Shown here: one piece after another, positions 1 to 10,483 of the stretch
Layout of the letters: the number at the start of each line of letters is the position of its first letter
How positions within the stretch are numbered: position 1 is the stretch's first letter
Assembly: GCF_039555335.1 (NCBI RefSeq)
Contig: NC_092646.1
Coordinates: 32,432,880 to 32,496,879, forward strand
Length of the DNA stretch: 64,000 nt
Origin: Amphiura filiformis
Lineage: Eukaryota; Echinodermata; Ophiuroidea; Amphilepidida; Amphiuridae
Reading direction: 5' to 3'
Notes under the pieces: generated by a model
What the model saw: the letters and a program-made list of their open reading frames with translations, nothing else
The model's database searches: none
What the model was told of the DNA's origin: nothing
Position numbers and translations under genes: made by a program

Positions 1-404
1 TTATAGGTGACTGTTGTAATTTCGTTCTGGTATACTATTTTTGCTAAAGGAATTAATCTGCAAGAAATGTTTGGTACATATGAGTCTAAACATTATGTAG
101 CCAGAGGTTTCCAGTGGTATACAAATCTCAACTTCTTTTGAGAAAAGTGGGGGGATGAGGCTGTGGATCACGAAATGCCCTCTTAACATGTTCAGGTTTT
201 TTAAAGTAACGGGTCACAAATATTGTTTTTTGTTTATTCCAAAAAGAAAACAAATGTGATCAAAAAAACTCGACGGTATTCGTTTTTAGCTTGGGACATT
301 CTGTATGTTATGGATTCCATATTGAAGTTCTCGACCATGAACATGATGAAGGGGTTATTACATTTTGCACTCAGATGAAACATGATCAACACTTTCTTTT
401 ATTA
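1..404. other. No gene recognised
   Basis: AT-rich DNA just outside the 3' end of the LINE that starts at 405. Only short frames without splice or family signals are present. Confidence 0.5.
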
Positions 405-667
405 TTTCATTCATTCATTTATGGTTTATTAACACAATGCATTGTAGCCCGCAGGCTAAATTACAGCAAAGTTTACATTAAAAGACATATATAATATACA
501 CAATAAAGAATTATGACAAAATGCAAGTGAACAACAAAATAAATAAACACAATATTGCAGCAAACCCTATAGCACAAACCATACGAAGCAAAACAAGTTA
601 ATAATCCACCCCAAGAAATCCAACCCAGACTACTCACAAGCACACAACATTTGCACAGCACAATCCA

Positions 668-675
668 CTTACAGC
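668..675 (+). repeat. Target site duplication, left copy
   Basis: CTTACAGC, identical to 4012-4019, abuts the left TIR. Confidence 0.85.
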
Positions 676-739
676 TAGTCCATACAGGACCAACGTAATA
701 TTTAGCACCATAATCAACGCCGTCAGGCGTTGGTCCTTA
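676..739 (+). repeat. Left terminal inverted repeat
   Basis: 64-bp arm, 61 of 64 positions identical to the reverse complement of 3948-4011. Begins TAGTCCATACAGGACCAACG. Confidence 0.85.
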
Positions 740-986
740 CAAATCCGTTCGCTACCCCCAGCAGTGCACCTCATTATAATAAACAGTGACCAAAACCAAA
801 CCAGTCGATAAGTTACGTCATGAATCCAAATATGGAAAATAGCCCCGCCCATCATTCGGGCCATCATTCAACCGCATCTATTACATAACTTGGACTCTTA
901 AGTCATCTCAAGTACTTGGTATCCCAATCGATTGATTTTGATAATGCAATCAAAGCAATACAAACTTTTGAGGTCGCTTACCTGTG

Positions 987-1018
987 CATGGAAATAGTAG
1001 ATATATACTATTTCCATG
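987..1018. repeat. Perfect hairpin, 13-bp arms
   Basis: CATGGAAATAGTA and its reverse complement around a 6-nt loop, inside the 3.3-kb transposon. Confidence 0.8.
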
Positions 1019-1412
1019 ACCAGTGTAAATCGGGCTGGTATGAATTAAATGAAAGTTTTTTGTTGCTATATCAGATATCAGTGCAGAGATAATGTAGGCC
1101 TAATCAGTGTTAACAAAAAGTCATTTGTATGATTCTAGGTTTGTTTTCTTTTTTTATTTAATATTGTCACATTTGTCGATAGGCCTAACCGTGATACCAT
1201 TAAAAAGCTAAAAGAACATCAATTCTACACACCGTTTATTTGGAACTGAACTTTGATTTATTAAAGTCATAATGTACGATCTTATAATATGAATTTGGTT
1301 AATTTTTTTCAAACCTGATTTTATGGCATATTTGTAATGTATACACATGTCACTTGCATCTAAATGGAATCAGCCAAATTTGCTGTGTTTGTAGGTAAAC
1401 AGAGCAAAGTTC

Positions 1413-1450
1413 GACATAAAGTCATAATTCAAGAATTATGACTTTATGTC
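1413..1450. repeat. Perfect hairpin, 18-bp arms
   Basis: GACATAAAGTCATAATTC pairs with its complement across a 2-nt loop. Flanking GGTAAAC and GTTTACC words extend the symmetry. Inside the 3.3-kb transposon. Confidence 0.8.
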
Positions 1451-2129
1451 CTCCTATGTTTACCTGGTTATTTCAGTTCAAAATGGACAGAAGCCATTCC
1501 CGATAATTAGGGCCTATTACTGGTATTATTTCAGCATTTTGAATATATAATGACAAATTTAAAATTTGAAGAAATCGTACATTAAGCCTTTAACACCTAA
1601 CTGGAAGTAACAGAGTGAGTAAAATAAAATAAAAGGCGATGCAACTCGCAAGTAGGCCTACTGTTGAATGTGTTGATATTTCAAATGCATGTGAAAAAAA
1701 GGAACGGTCACAATATATTTCTTTAATCCCAAAGGCATGAAAGGGCCTGTGATTACTATTTGAATTTAGGGTTTTGATTTAAACTATTTTAATATCAAAT
1801 CTTTAAAAAACAACATGGTCTTCTCGTTTTAACCGAGGGGCATGGGATTCACCACTTTTAACTATACGTCATTCACGGACGGAGCTGAGGCAACGGCTCT
1901 CCGCTCCGTTGATAGTAATACTTTCCTGGTCTTTGTTTTATTTCAAAGTTACAAACAAGAAAAGGCAAGACAAGACAAAATTTTAAAAAGTGCACTGCTT
2001 TCATCGTTTTTCAATTTTTGGCAGCCGTCTGTTTGTATGAGGCGAGGTCCAAAAGAGGAACACTGCAAAATCTAAATGTTTATAGGCCTAATTTGCCATA
2101 TTTGGTAGAGATACAGTACTTAAAGAGCT

Positions 2130-2400
2130 AAGGGAACGTTCATAAATACTTGGGGGCTGGAAAATTTGATTTCGGTATGTCAAAACTTTTTTGACCCCCC
2201 TACATAATATGTTAAACTTTTAGATCCACTTTTTTATAGACTCAAAACTTTTGGATCCTTTTTTGTATACACCAAAATATTTTGTACCCCACACCAAAAT
2301 CACTAAAACACCCGTTTTAGACCTACTTATGAATTCCAAGGGGTCATAGGTCAAAAACCATAGGTCGCAGAAAAATGTTATGATTGACGTTTTTGATCCA
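2130..2400 (+). repeat. Dispersed G/C-run repeat, copy 1
   Basis: Opens with an 'aatacttgggggctgg' word and continues with repeated aaaactttt/ccccc blocks. The arrangement recurs at 53705-53880 in the same orientation. No coding content. Confidence 0.45.
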
Positions 2401-2544
2401 AACATCCATCTTAGTAAACTAATACACTTTGCAAGATGTATATGCCATTTTTATACCCATAAATTAAATGTATTGAATTAAGCGATGGTCTTTTTTGCTT
2501 TATTCCAGGGTCCTAAAATAATGGAGAAAATTTGAACATCATTA

Positions 2545-2860
2545 AATGAAGAGTTTAGTTCCAAAAGGCATTAAGTCCAAAGACTGTTTTATTTGAAAAT
2601 ATTGAGTAGCAGTAACCTTGCCACTCTAATAACATTGGCGTAGTAGAATATATAGTTATAACAATTTTGGTAAATAATTGCAAATCTCTTTAACTTCCCA
2701 CGTGCGAAGAAGAAAAAAAGGCATCAAGTGCAATGGCAGCCATTTTAAAACCTTGGATTTGACAATTTTAGGGGACAAATCTATTATTGAACGAGAATAA
2801 GCCATATGTGCACACATATCCATTCCAATCGTTAAATGTCACTTAAACTTTAGAATGTAA
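2545..2860 (-). repeat. Repeat segment paralogous to 39210-40215
   Basis: The reverse complement aligns to 39210-39448 and 40116-40215, including a shared 'aaaatggctgccatt' block, a 'gttaaagagatttgcaatta' block and 'ggcaaggttactgctactc'. It lacks the 661-bp palindrome inserted in the other copy, so it serves as a near-empty site. Confidence 0.75.
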
Positions 2861-3745
2861 AAATATTCCAGCAAAATGTTACACAAGGCAGCTATTGAAC
2901 TAATGCCTTTTGAAACAAACTCTTGAAATATTGTGTTAGTAAAGAAAGTGAATAGGCCTACTTCACTTTAATAGGAATTGGACTAAACTACAAATCAAGT
3001 AAATGACTACATTTGGCGCTGACTGGAAAATAAAGCTCTTCCCATATCATGTCGGAAAACCATGTCCATGTAAAAAATTTGTAACCCCCTTCGTCTGTTG
3101 GCGGGTAACTTCTTGAATTCCTAGTTTATTCGAAGCATGCAAAATAGCGGCGTCATCCATTTTTATATTATTGTAAAACAAATAATAATAACTGAGGCCT
3201 AATGATAAAATAAAACGATGGCCACCCCCCCCCCAAAAAAACCCCATGTATAATGTGCGCAACCTACAAAGTGAAGAACTTGAAAAAGAACATTTCAGCC
3301 CGAATCACGGGTCAAATAATCGCCAAGTATCTTCTTAACCATTGATTTATATGGGACAGGAATAGAGGTTATCCATGTTCTATAAGCTGCATGTCCTATC
3401 AACGACTGCTATACGTTGTTTAGGACATTCTAAAGAAGTACCTGCATGTGCAACCATGGCTGTTTCAAAATAGCCCCCCCCCAAAGTCATGCCGGTAACT
3501 CCGAGGTCGTGCATTGAATTAGTTTGAATGAGGAATACTACGGGAACCAGTGCCTTTTGTTAGAAGTCACACATGAGTGAAGTGGATAACCTCTATTATC
3601 AAAAGTCCCGGGGAAAATCTTCAATAGTTGCCCAATTGCCTACCACCTCGCCGGTTTAGTATCCCTGTGAAGAGGTAAAATCAGATCAATGCTCATTCAC
3701 GTGGATGATGAACATTGATCGCGATTGAAAAGGACATAGATAAAT

Positions 3746-3767
3746 TGAATGAATGAATGAATGAATG
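3746..3767 (+). repeat. (GAAT)n microsatellite
   Basis: About five tandem GAAT/TGAA units. Confidence 0.8.
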
Positions 3768-3947
3768 GACAGGATTATCGATATTGTTACGCAATAGTGG
3801 TGTTAGATCCAAAGCTGGAAGCTAGTAGTTGGCAGGTGGAAGGCAAGTCTAATCTGATTGGCTAAATATCGTCAGTAGCTGTCAGTAGGCGTGGTTAGTC
3901 AGTTTGACATTTCCCTTGACTTTCCAAGGGAGGATATGTCGGATCTA

Positions 3948-4011
3948 TAAGGACCAACGCCTGACGGCGTTGATTATAGTACTAAATATTGCGTTGGTCC
4001 TGTATGGACTA
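3948..4011 (-). repeat. Right terminal inverted repeat
   Basis: 64-bp arm pairing with 676-739. Confidence 0.85.
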
Positions 4012-4019
4012 CTTACAGC
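4012..4019 (+). repeat. Target site duplication, right copy
   Basis: CTTACAGC, identical to 668-675, abuts the right TIR. Confidence 0.85.
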
Positions 4020-4273
4020 ACACTGGAAGGGCACATAACCACTCACAACAGTTGCTCACACACACCACTCAGCATGACACTAGACACATCCTGAATTATA
4101 ACACAATCAGAGTCCTCACACTAACAAAACTCACATATCATAGTCTACTCTCCCACCCCACCCCCTATACTTTCAATACAACAATACAATAAGATAATAT
4201 CAAGAATTTGAAAAATAAACACATCAATATAAAAACAGTTAGCCAGCAACATGATTAAAATTAGAGCACATTA

Positions 4274-5509
4274 TTACATGAGTTCATTGAGCAAATCGAC
4301 AAAATAAGGAATTGCACTATTTTGAAACCGATTGGTTCTGCACTTGATTTTGTTAAAATGGTTTGCATTTCTCAGAGAATATTGCACTTTATCTTTGACT
4401 TTTAAAGGCAACCAGGCACTGAACTCATCTGACTTGTACATATCCATGGCAAATTTAACACACAGCATTTTACGCCTTTCCTGAAGGCTGGTAAGGTTGC
4501 ACAGTTCAAGAGCATGGTCATACGACAGATAATCTGGACCAAGAATGATCCTGAGGGCTCTTTTTTGCACCCTCTCTAGCATTAAGACCTGAGATTCGGT
4601 TATTCCTGCATTCCACACAGGTACGGCATACTCTAATAAAGGCCGCACATAACATCTGTAAATAGTAATCAAATCATCAACAGAAAGGCTGAATTTCTTA
4701 AGCACTTTAAGCATGTACAATTTATTGCTAGCCTTACGCTTAACTTGAGACAAATGAAGATCCCATTTCAAGTCGGAAGAAATTGTAACACCTAAAATTT
4801 TCACTTTGTCCACAATTGCCAAATTCTCGGAACACATTTGGACAGGTGCACTGTCAGGTGGGTTCTTCATAAAGGTAACATTCATGTTAACACACTTGTC
4901 AGGATTTAATTTCATATCATTTTGCTTTGCCCAGTCACAAAAACCATCAAGAACATTTTGCAAAGATTCAGTATCACCAATACGGGTTTTCTCAACAATT
5001 GTCATGTCATCAACATACTTTAAACTCAGAACCCGGCCATCGGTGACATTTGTGCGGACAGCTTCATTAAATTTGGCCAGAAAACCAAGAGGGCCAAACT
5101 TGGTACCCTGCGGAAGACCACCTTTTAGGGTAACAAACTCAGAACTGTGATTTTGATAACGAACACACTGCATTCGTTCTTCTAAGAAACTGCACACCCA
5201 AGGGATCACCGATGGACGAGTTCCCAAGTTAAGAAGGTCCTTTATGACGATATTATGATTGATAAGGTCAAAAGCCTTACTGAAGTCGGTTATGACAACC
5301 GAACACTTTGATTTCAATTGGTCCGTATGAGAACACAAATTGTTAACCAGTTTGACTAGATAATGTGAAGTTGAAACACCCTTGCGGTTACCAAATTGAT
5401 TTGGGTCAAGATTGTGTTCAATATCCGACATAATCCATTCGGTGACAAATCCCTCAGCTAACTTCGCGAAATGGTCAGTTAATGAGACAATAAATTCTAA
5501 AATTACCAT
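4274..5509 (-). CDS. LINE reverse transcriptase, C-terminal 411 codons
   Basis: RNA-directed DNA polymerase of a non-LTR retrotransposon, which would copy element RNA at a nicked target. RT motifs are in order: SLTDHFAKLAE near residue 9, DFSKAFD at 75-81 (first catalytic Asp), GLPQGT at 131-136, YVDD at 165-168 (catalytic Asp pair; the family usually has YADD), and KILGVTIS near 237. A thumb and C-terminal region with PLLEYAVPVWN (about 291-300) follows. The frame is open for 411 codons with no frameshift. The stop immediately upstream of the first ATG and the lack of an AP endonuclease mean this is a truncated copy; the ATG is not the native start. The CR1/Rex/Daphne-like side of the LINE tree is my inference. 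It is probably not active. Confidence 0.85.
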   Translation of the reverse strand: MVILEFIVSLTDHFAKLAEGFVTEWIMSDIEHNLDPNQFGNRKGVSTSHYLVKLVNNLCSHTDQLKSKCSVVITDFSKAFDLINHNIVIKDLLNLGTRPSVIPWVCSFLEERMQCVRYQNHSSEFVTLKGGLPQGTKFGPLGFLAKFNEAVRTNVTDGRVLSLKYVDDMTIVEKTRIGDTESLQNVLDGFCDWAKQNDMKLNPDKCVNMNVTFMKNPPDSAPVQMCSENLAIVDKVKILGVTISSDLKWDLHLSQVKRKASNKLYMLKVLKKFSLSVDDLITIYRCYVRPLLEYAVPVWNAGITESQVLMLERVQKRALRIILGPDYLSYDHALELCNLTSLQERRKMLCVKFAMDMYKSDEFSAWLPLKVKDKVQYSLRNANHFNKIKCRTNRFQNSAIPYFVDLLNELM

Positions 5510-5639
5510 TTAGGTTTCTCTTAGGAAATATCTACACCATTATTTAGAGGAATGAACACAGTTATATATATACGAAAACTGAAATAGCTGACAAATGTTT
5601 TTAGGGGGTACCTAACATAAATAACCATACGGGTGTCAT

Positions 5640-5945
5640 AATGCTCCTAGGAAAATGCCTGTTTTGGGACCGCGCAGCTCTGAAAGGTCCCTGAATTTTA
5701 TAATTTCAGCTCTAAAACATGCTAAAAGACATCTAAATTACTCATTCCTCACATTTCTGGGTGTTTTTTTTCTAAGCGAATTTCAACCAGAAAACCAAGA
5801 AATACCACTGATTTTTACCGTTCGCAACTCCGAAAGGCTCCTTTCATATACCGGTACGCCGTCAGCTCCAAATGACTCACCATTCTCCGTATTTTGGGGG
5901 TACATCCCTACCAAAAACATATGCCCCCCCCACTCGGATTTATAT
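5640..5945 (-). repeat. Dispersed non-coding repeat, copy A (inverted to 6936-7110)
   Basis: Its reverse complement shares GGAGCTGACGGCGTACC and the 'ggagttgcgaac' / 'ggagctgcgaac' block with 6965-7080. A related piece lies at 8190-8285 ('gagctgcgaa', 'gggggaacatacccatatgg'). No gene recognised around it from 5511 to 6700. Confidence 0.5.
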
Positions 5946-6706
5946 AAGACCTAGGCCTAACTTATTTTCTACAGCTACAACAAATTTCTATTCAATTTCA
6001 CTGTTTGCAGACTTCAAAACACCTTATTTTAGCTTGAAACAATGAAATATAAAAAATAGTTACGGGGTTCAGCGACCTAATTAAAACCGAGTAGGCCTTG
6101 TTTGAAGGCCTATGCTAAAACCACACCAACAGGTGCCCCTCCTTGTAGAGCTTATGTTGAAAGCCGGTCAAAATTTATTTTGATAATTACTATAAATAAT
6201 AGCCGGCCAACCATGATGAATGCAGACTCATCTAGATTGAAAAAAGAAATGCGTATACAAAAGACCCGGGTTCAGACAAACTCATAATAACCCCTAGATA
6301 CGCTGCCGTCTCAGCAGGAAATGGGTCTCTGGGTAACGAGAGGGCAACATGTCACCCACGGGGGATGATGTGTCACGGAGTTATCTGTGATTGATAGGGT
6401 GGGCTAATGTAGCATTATAGAAATACATAGCATTAAATAAATATTGATATATGATGCATGATGAGTCGGTGAAGAGAAAATAGCTTTAAACGAAATTGTG
6501 TGTTGGTTTCATTTAACAGATCCCAATTTTGAAAATAAGTTAAAATATCTGAGACAAAGTATAACCGCAGTCTGTGGCTCTCTCACGGACTTAGCAGTCG
6601 CGTAGTGCGAGGCCAGCCCGAAGTGCTAGACCGAGCGCAAACTGGCGCAACCTCCATGGATGTAAAGCAGCAGAGTCCAAAACAGGGGCGTAGCCAGAGC
6701 CCGGGG

Positions 6707-6935
6707 CCCCAGATAACATGGCGATATTGGTCCGATGGTGGCCCGATATATGTTCAATAATGCCCAAAATATCATTTGCTCATGGGCCCAAGATTGGTCC
6801 AAGATTGGGCTTGGGCCAAATACTGGGCCTATACTGGACCAATATAGGCTGCCATGACTGATTACCGATGCCGATGCCAAGACTGGCGTTCGAAAACCAA
6901 CGTTGGGCCAATAATTATATGCATGTTATCTGGGG
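6707..6935. mobile_element. MITE with 14-bp perfect TIRs
   Basis: CCCCAGATAACATG at 6707-6720 pairs perfectly with CATGTTATCTGGGG at 6922-6935. The interior is rich in ttggcc/ggccaa words in both orientations. No coding capacity, and no clear target duplication because homopolymers flank it. Confidence 0.65.
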
Positions 6936-7110
6936 GGGATTTTGAGTATGTTCACCCGGAATTTTGAGGTGGTGGATCTTCGGGAGCTGACGGCGTACCC
7001 CGGGCGGCGTACCGGTAAAAGGGGGTCTTTTGGAGCTGCGAACAAGTAAAATGGGAACTTTTGGAGCTGCGAACAACAGTCGAAATCAAAGGTCTTTCTT
7101 GGCTTTAAGG
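6936..7110 (+). repeat. Dispersed non-coding repeat, copy B
   Basis: Related in inverse orientation to 5640-5945 (see that entry). It contains a tandem 'tttggagctgcgaaca' pair. Confidence 0.5.
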
Positions 7111-8309
7111 GGGTACTACACCCATTGCATTTTTTTTTTGCATTTTTTGCATTTTGTGAAGAAATGAGAAAAGAAATTGGACAAAGTGGTATGCAAAATG
7201 AAGGGGCAAATCTTCTCGTTCAATTGGTGGCATCAGTATCAATGACGCGTACATGCTTCTAATGGTATAAGCCAAAAAGTGGTACATCACTGATGTTTTA
7301 AATTCATATCATTTTGGAAAGCTTACTATCAACGGATTTCGTTATAATTTTGGATATGTGTTGCTAACACATTAGGGAAATAATGTTGATATGTAAAATG
7401 GGAATAAGTGGTCCCTGATTTCTTTTATGACTTCATGAACTTGGTGCTCCACAACTATCAAAAAACGAACAGGTTAAAATGCTTCTATTTTCAATGTCGA
7501 GCTATATTTTGTATTTTGAACTTGTGACACTATGTCACTGAAACTTAATTAAGCCATAGGTAACAGGTTACCACAACCACACTACAGCAATGTTGAAAAA
7601 GATTGTATTTTTTGTCACCTATACCACCATATTAGGTACTTTTCCGTAAGCTTCATTTTTGTGATTTTGGTAACTATTTTATATTGATTTGCCCAATCCA
7701 TCTCAACTAGGCAATCTAAATTGTGCTCACCATTTACATCCCAAGGTATTTTAGTATATCCACCTCACACATTTCCATTATATATCCAGTAACAGACAAA
7801 ATATCAAAATTGATGCCTCATTATGACATGTATGATATCACAGACTATCACATGTATTCAAAATTGATTCCTGAATTTGACCTGAACCAATTGACCTATA
7901 ACCTGACCTTTGATGACCTTATAGCCTTTTTTAATCTCTTTTCCTAACAACACATTATAGAAGATACATACATGGTATAGTATTAAATTGTCTATGTGGA
8001 AGAGATTAGGCCTATTTAATTTATTCAGTGTTATAATCAGTGAGTACATTTCTATAGATAGTATAACAAAGGATTTAATGTATTCTATTCATGTATTCTA
8101 CTTGGACATGTTCAATAGAATAAATTATGGTTTGTTATGAAACACACATCTCAGTTACCAGGATACAGTAAACAAAAAAATATATAGGGCTAAAATGAGC
8201 TGCGAAATCCAAAAAGGGGTGTCTTTCCGGGGGAACATACCCATATGGTCATTTGTGTTAAGTGCCCCTCCCCCCGGTATATACTGTACACTCTAAATTA
8301 CAAGGATCA
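7111..8309. other. No gene recognised
   Basis: AT-rich DNA. 'gacct' words around 7870-7920 and a fragment of the 5640/6936 repeat at 8190-8285 are the only structure seen. Confidence 0.45.
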
Positions 8310-8313
8310 TTAA

Positions 8314-8952
8314 GGGATCAGGAATGAGCGTTTATTGCGTTTCGATAGTAGGCCTATTTTTTGTGGGACATGAGAGCACCTCAGACATATCGAATTGCAT
8401 TCTGAATACGAAGAATGTCTTTCTGATATCAAATAATTTTCATTTTTGAAATTCACGATATAACACAAATTTAATGACAAATTATTAAAATTTGATAATT
8501 TTCACATTTTTGATATAACAGTCCTCGAAGTAAATTTTATAAATCTAATGACATATTCTTAAAGTGTACGTAGCTGGGAGGAAAAGCCGACGATCAATTG
8601 AAAATTTTGACCTTTCGTATTGAAGATATGGATTTTTTTGGTGTTTTGGGGAAACAAAACCATATCTTCAATACGAAAGGTCAAAATTTTCAATTGATCG
8701 TCGGCTTTTCATCCCACCTACGTAGGCCTACACTTTAAGTATAAATCATCAGATTTATAAAGTTTACTTAGCTATATCAAAAATATCAATTTTAACTATT
8801 CTGCCATAATATAAGTATTACATTGCGAATTTCAAAAAATCAAAATTATTTGATATCAGAAGGACTTCTTCGTATTCAGAATGCAATTCGATATGTGTGA
8901 TGTGCTCTAATGTCCCACAATAAATACTGTCCAAACATTCATACCCCACCCC
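8314..8952 (+). mobile_element. TTAA-flanked palindromic MITE, copy 1 (639 bp)
   Basis: The element is nearly one long inverted repeat: arms of roughly 300 bp meet at about 8630-8650. TTAA lies directly outside both ends (8310-8313 and 8953-8956), and the ends read GGGATC and CCACCCC. TTAA duplication is typical of piggyBac and Kolobok transposases. A second full copy in inverse orientation is at 39452-40112 and an arm fragment at about 37720-37825. The arms differ (CTGGGAGGAAAAGCC versus GTGGGATGAAAAGCC), so orientation can be told. No ORF. Confidence 0.85.
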
Positions 8953-8956
8953 TTAA

Positions 8957-9089
8957 GGATTGAAATTAGGGACCAATCAATTTTAGATTTAAAATTAATC
9001 TTATGAGATTCGAATTTTAAATTTTAAAGATTTAAATCTGTAAGATATAATTTTAAATCTAATACTTGATTGGTCCCAAATCACAATCC
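8957..9089. repeat. 133-bp imperfect palindrome beside the TTAA element
   Basis: Starts GGATTG..GGGACCAATCAA and ends with the reverse complement. It abuts the right TTAA of the 8314-8952 element and ends next to a TTTA, so it may be an independent short foldback. Confidence 0.65.
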
Positions 9090-9753
9090 TTTAGGATTTA
9101 TTCAAATCCTTGAAGGGCAAAAAAAAAACCACAAGTTGATTCCAAGCTATGGAATTTGTCACATTTGGACTCTGATCAGGGCACTGTCCGTACGTCTGAT
9201 GCTATACGTCACTGTTATTTTTATTATGTATGCCTATCAAGACTTTCAAAAATTAAGGGAGGTATTACCATGGCAACGTATTCTGCAAATCCCCAAACAA
9301 TGACAATTTATGCTCTGACATATCCTTTCTCTATCAGTAAGATAGCCAGCAACTGAACTCACTATACAAGTATTCCATTGTCTCTTTATTGAATCTTAGC
9401 CTGATGAATCTAAACTTTTCTTAAAGCTTGACCCGACCACCCTCAGGATTCTGTGGACAGTATACAGAGCTTGGGCGTACAAGAAGACCACGAAGACAGA
9501 GATGGATCATTGTATTAATCCGATACGCTCTAATTTCTGCTGATGGACGGAACGCCTGAAGGGACTCATGCACCGCCTTCTTATAATGACCACCCGGACA
9601 CACGGTTTGGGAATGAATCTATCTTTGTCCGATTATTTTGAGCAACATTATGATGATGAGAGCACCAGATAGGCAGAAAGTGCAACCAATCAGGGTAGAT
9701 CATATAGGCCCTAGGTCAACAATGGTGATGCTTAAGGGTCCACTATGCTCATC
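9090..9753. other. No gene assigned; multi-frame open block at about 9421-9603
   Basis: A GC-richer block at 9421-9603 is open on the minus strand for 60 codons and also partly open on the plus strand. There are no convincing splice borders and no recognised family. Confidence 0.3.
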
Positions 9754-9761
9754 TATCAGGG

Positions 9762-10136
9762 GCACAGTTCTTTAACCCCAATACATTTAGTACATTCATT
9801 GAATGACCTTTGAAAATTTGGGTACTAAAACTCATTCTCTGCAACTTGAGGTCAAACTTTGCACTATGATAGTTTAATTGAGGTTATTGAACTATGCCAT
9901 TGGGATGAGGCCATTGTGGTCCATTGGTCTGTGTTTAAATTGACAGATGTGGCATGAACTTGAATACAATGAATATGAACCAGAATAGTCTCACAGGCAT
10001 CGGCGCAGTTCAACAACCTTCATTCAACAACATTGCCTTAAAATTTGACCTCAACTTAAAGAATGAGTTTTTGTACCCAACACATTCAAAGGTCAACTTG
10101 TGAGTATACATGCATATGGGGGTTAAGGGACTTTGT
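9762..10136. mobile_element. Foldback MITE, about 375 bp
   Basis: The left arm ('ctttaacccc ... aatgacctttga ... gggtac aaaactcatt ... gaggtcaaa') pairs with the reverse complement of 10030-10136. A left-arm-like copy is at 58755-58960. No coding capacity. Confidence 0.7.
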
Positions 10137-10369
10137 CTTGGCACATTGTATTGTTTGGGATCTTCGTGACGTTCATCTTCATTAGACGGGTCATTAGCCT
10201 GACATTGGATCGGTTTAGTCGATTAAACTTAACATGCTTGAGGACGTTGAAAGAAGATCAGCCCCTAATATTTTGAATGGAAAAATAGCCCATTTCCCCC
10301 CCCTCAATTTTCAGGGATAAAATGGGGACGACAAAGAGTAAACTGCCATTAAAATGACTAAAGCTCCCG

Positions 10370-10483
10370 TCATACTTTCCTGCCGCTTTCCGCTGCGGCA
10401 GGGCGTTTCAACCAAATTTGTGTCCGTTTGTCTGCAATGCGCGTGCGCCACGCCGCTCAACGGCAAGCGGCAGGGTAGTATGA
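10370..10483. mobile_element. Short hairpin MITE, 114 bp
   Basis: TCATACTTTCCTGCCGCTTT pairs with AAGCGGCAGGGTAGTATGA at 10465-10483. The interior carries further GCGGCAGGGCG/CGCCGC symmetry. Confidence 0.65.

Larger units (their letters stand above)
676..4011. mobile_element. 3.3-kb non-autonomous TIR transposon with 8-bp target duplication
   Basis: Inverted terminal repeats of 64 bp (676-739 and 3948-4011) differ at only 3 positions. Each arm can itself fold, because GGACCAACG and CGTTGGTCC recur within it. The element is flanked by identical 8-bp copies of CTTACAGC at 668-675 and 4012-4019. It sits in the 3' UTR of the minus-strand LINE. No transposase was found in its 3.3 kb interior. 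The 8-bp duplication suits hAT- or P-like transposases, but the terminus TAGTCC does not closely match the usual hAT end, so the superfamily is open. Confidence 0.85.
405..5510 (-). mobile_element. 5'-truncated non-LTR retrotransposon (LINE), split by a DNA transposon
   Basis: The element reads on the minus strand. Reverse transcriptase lies at 4274-5509, followed by a 3' UTR in two blocks, 4273 to 4012 and 667 to 405. The 3' end carries a short (TGAA)n repeat at about 405-421, a tail type seen in CR1/L2/Rex-like LINEs rather than poly(A). The two 3' UTR blocks are separated by the transposon at 676-4011 and share its 8-bp target duplication, so the LINE was there first. A stop codon directly precedes the first ATG of the frame, and no endonuclease is present, so the copy is truncated on its 5' side near 5510. 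Confidence 0.8.

Noticed and set aside
4806..5150. 114-codon plus-strand frame
   Set aside because: Antisense shadow of the LINE reverse transcriptase.
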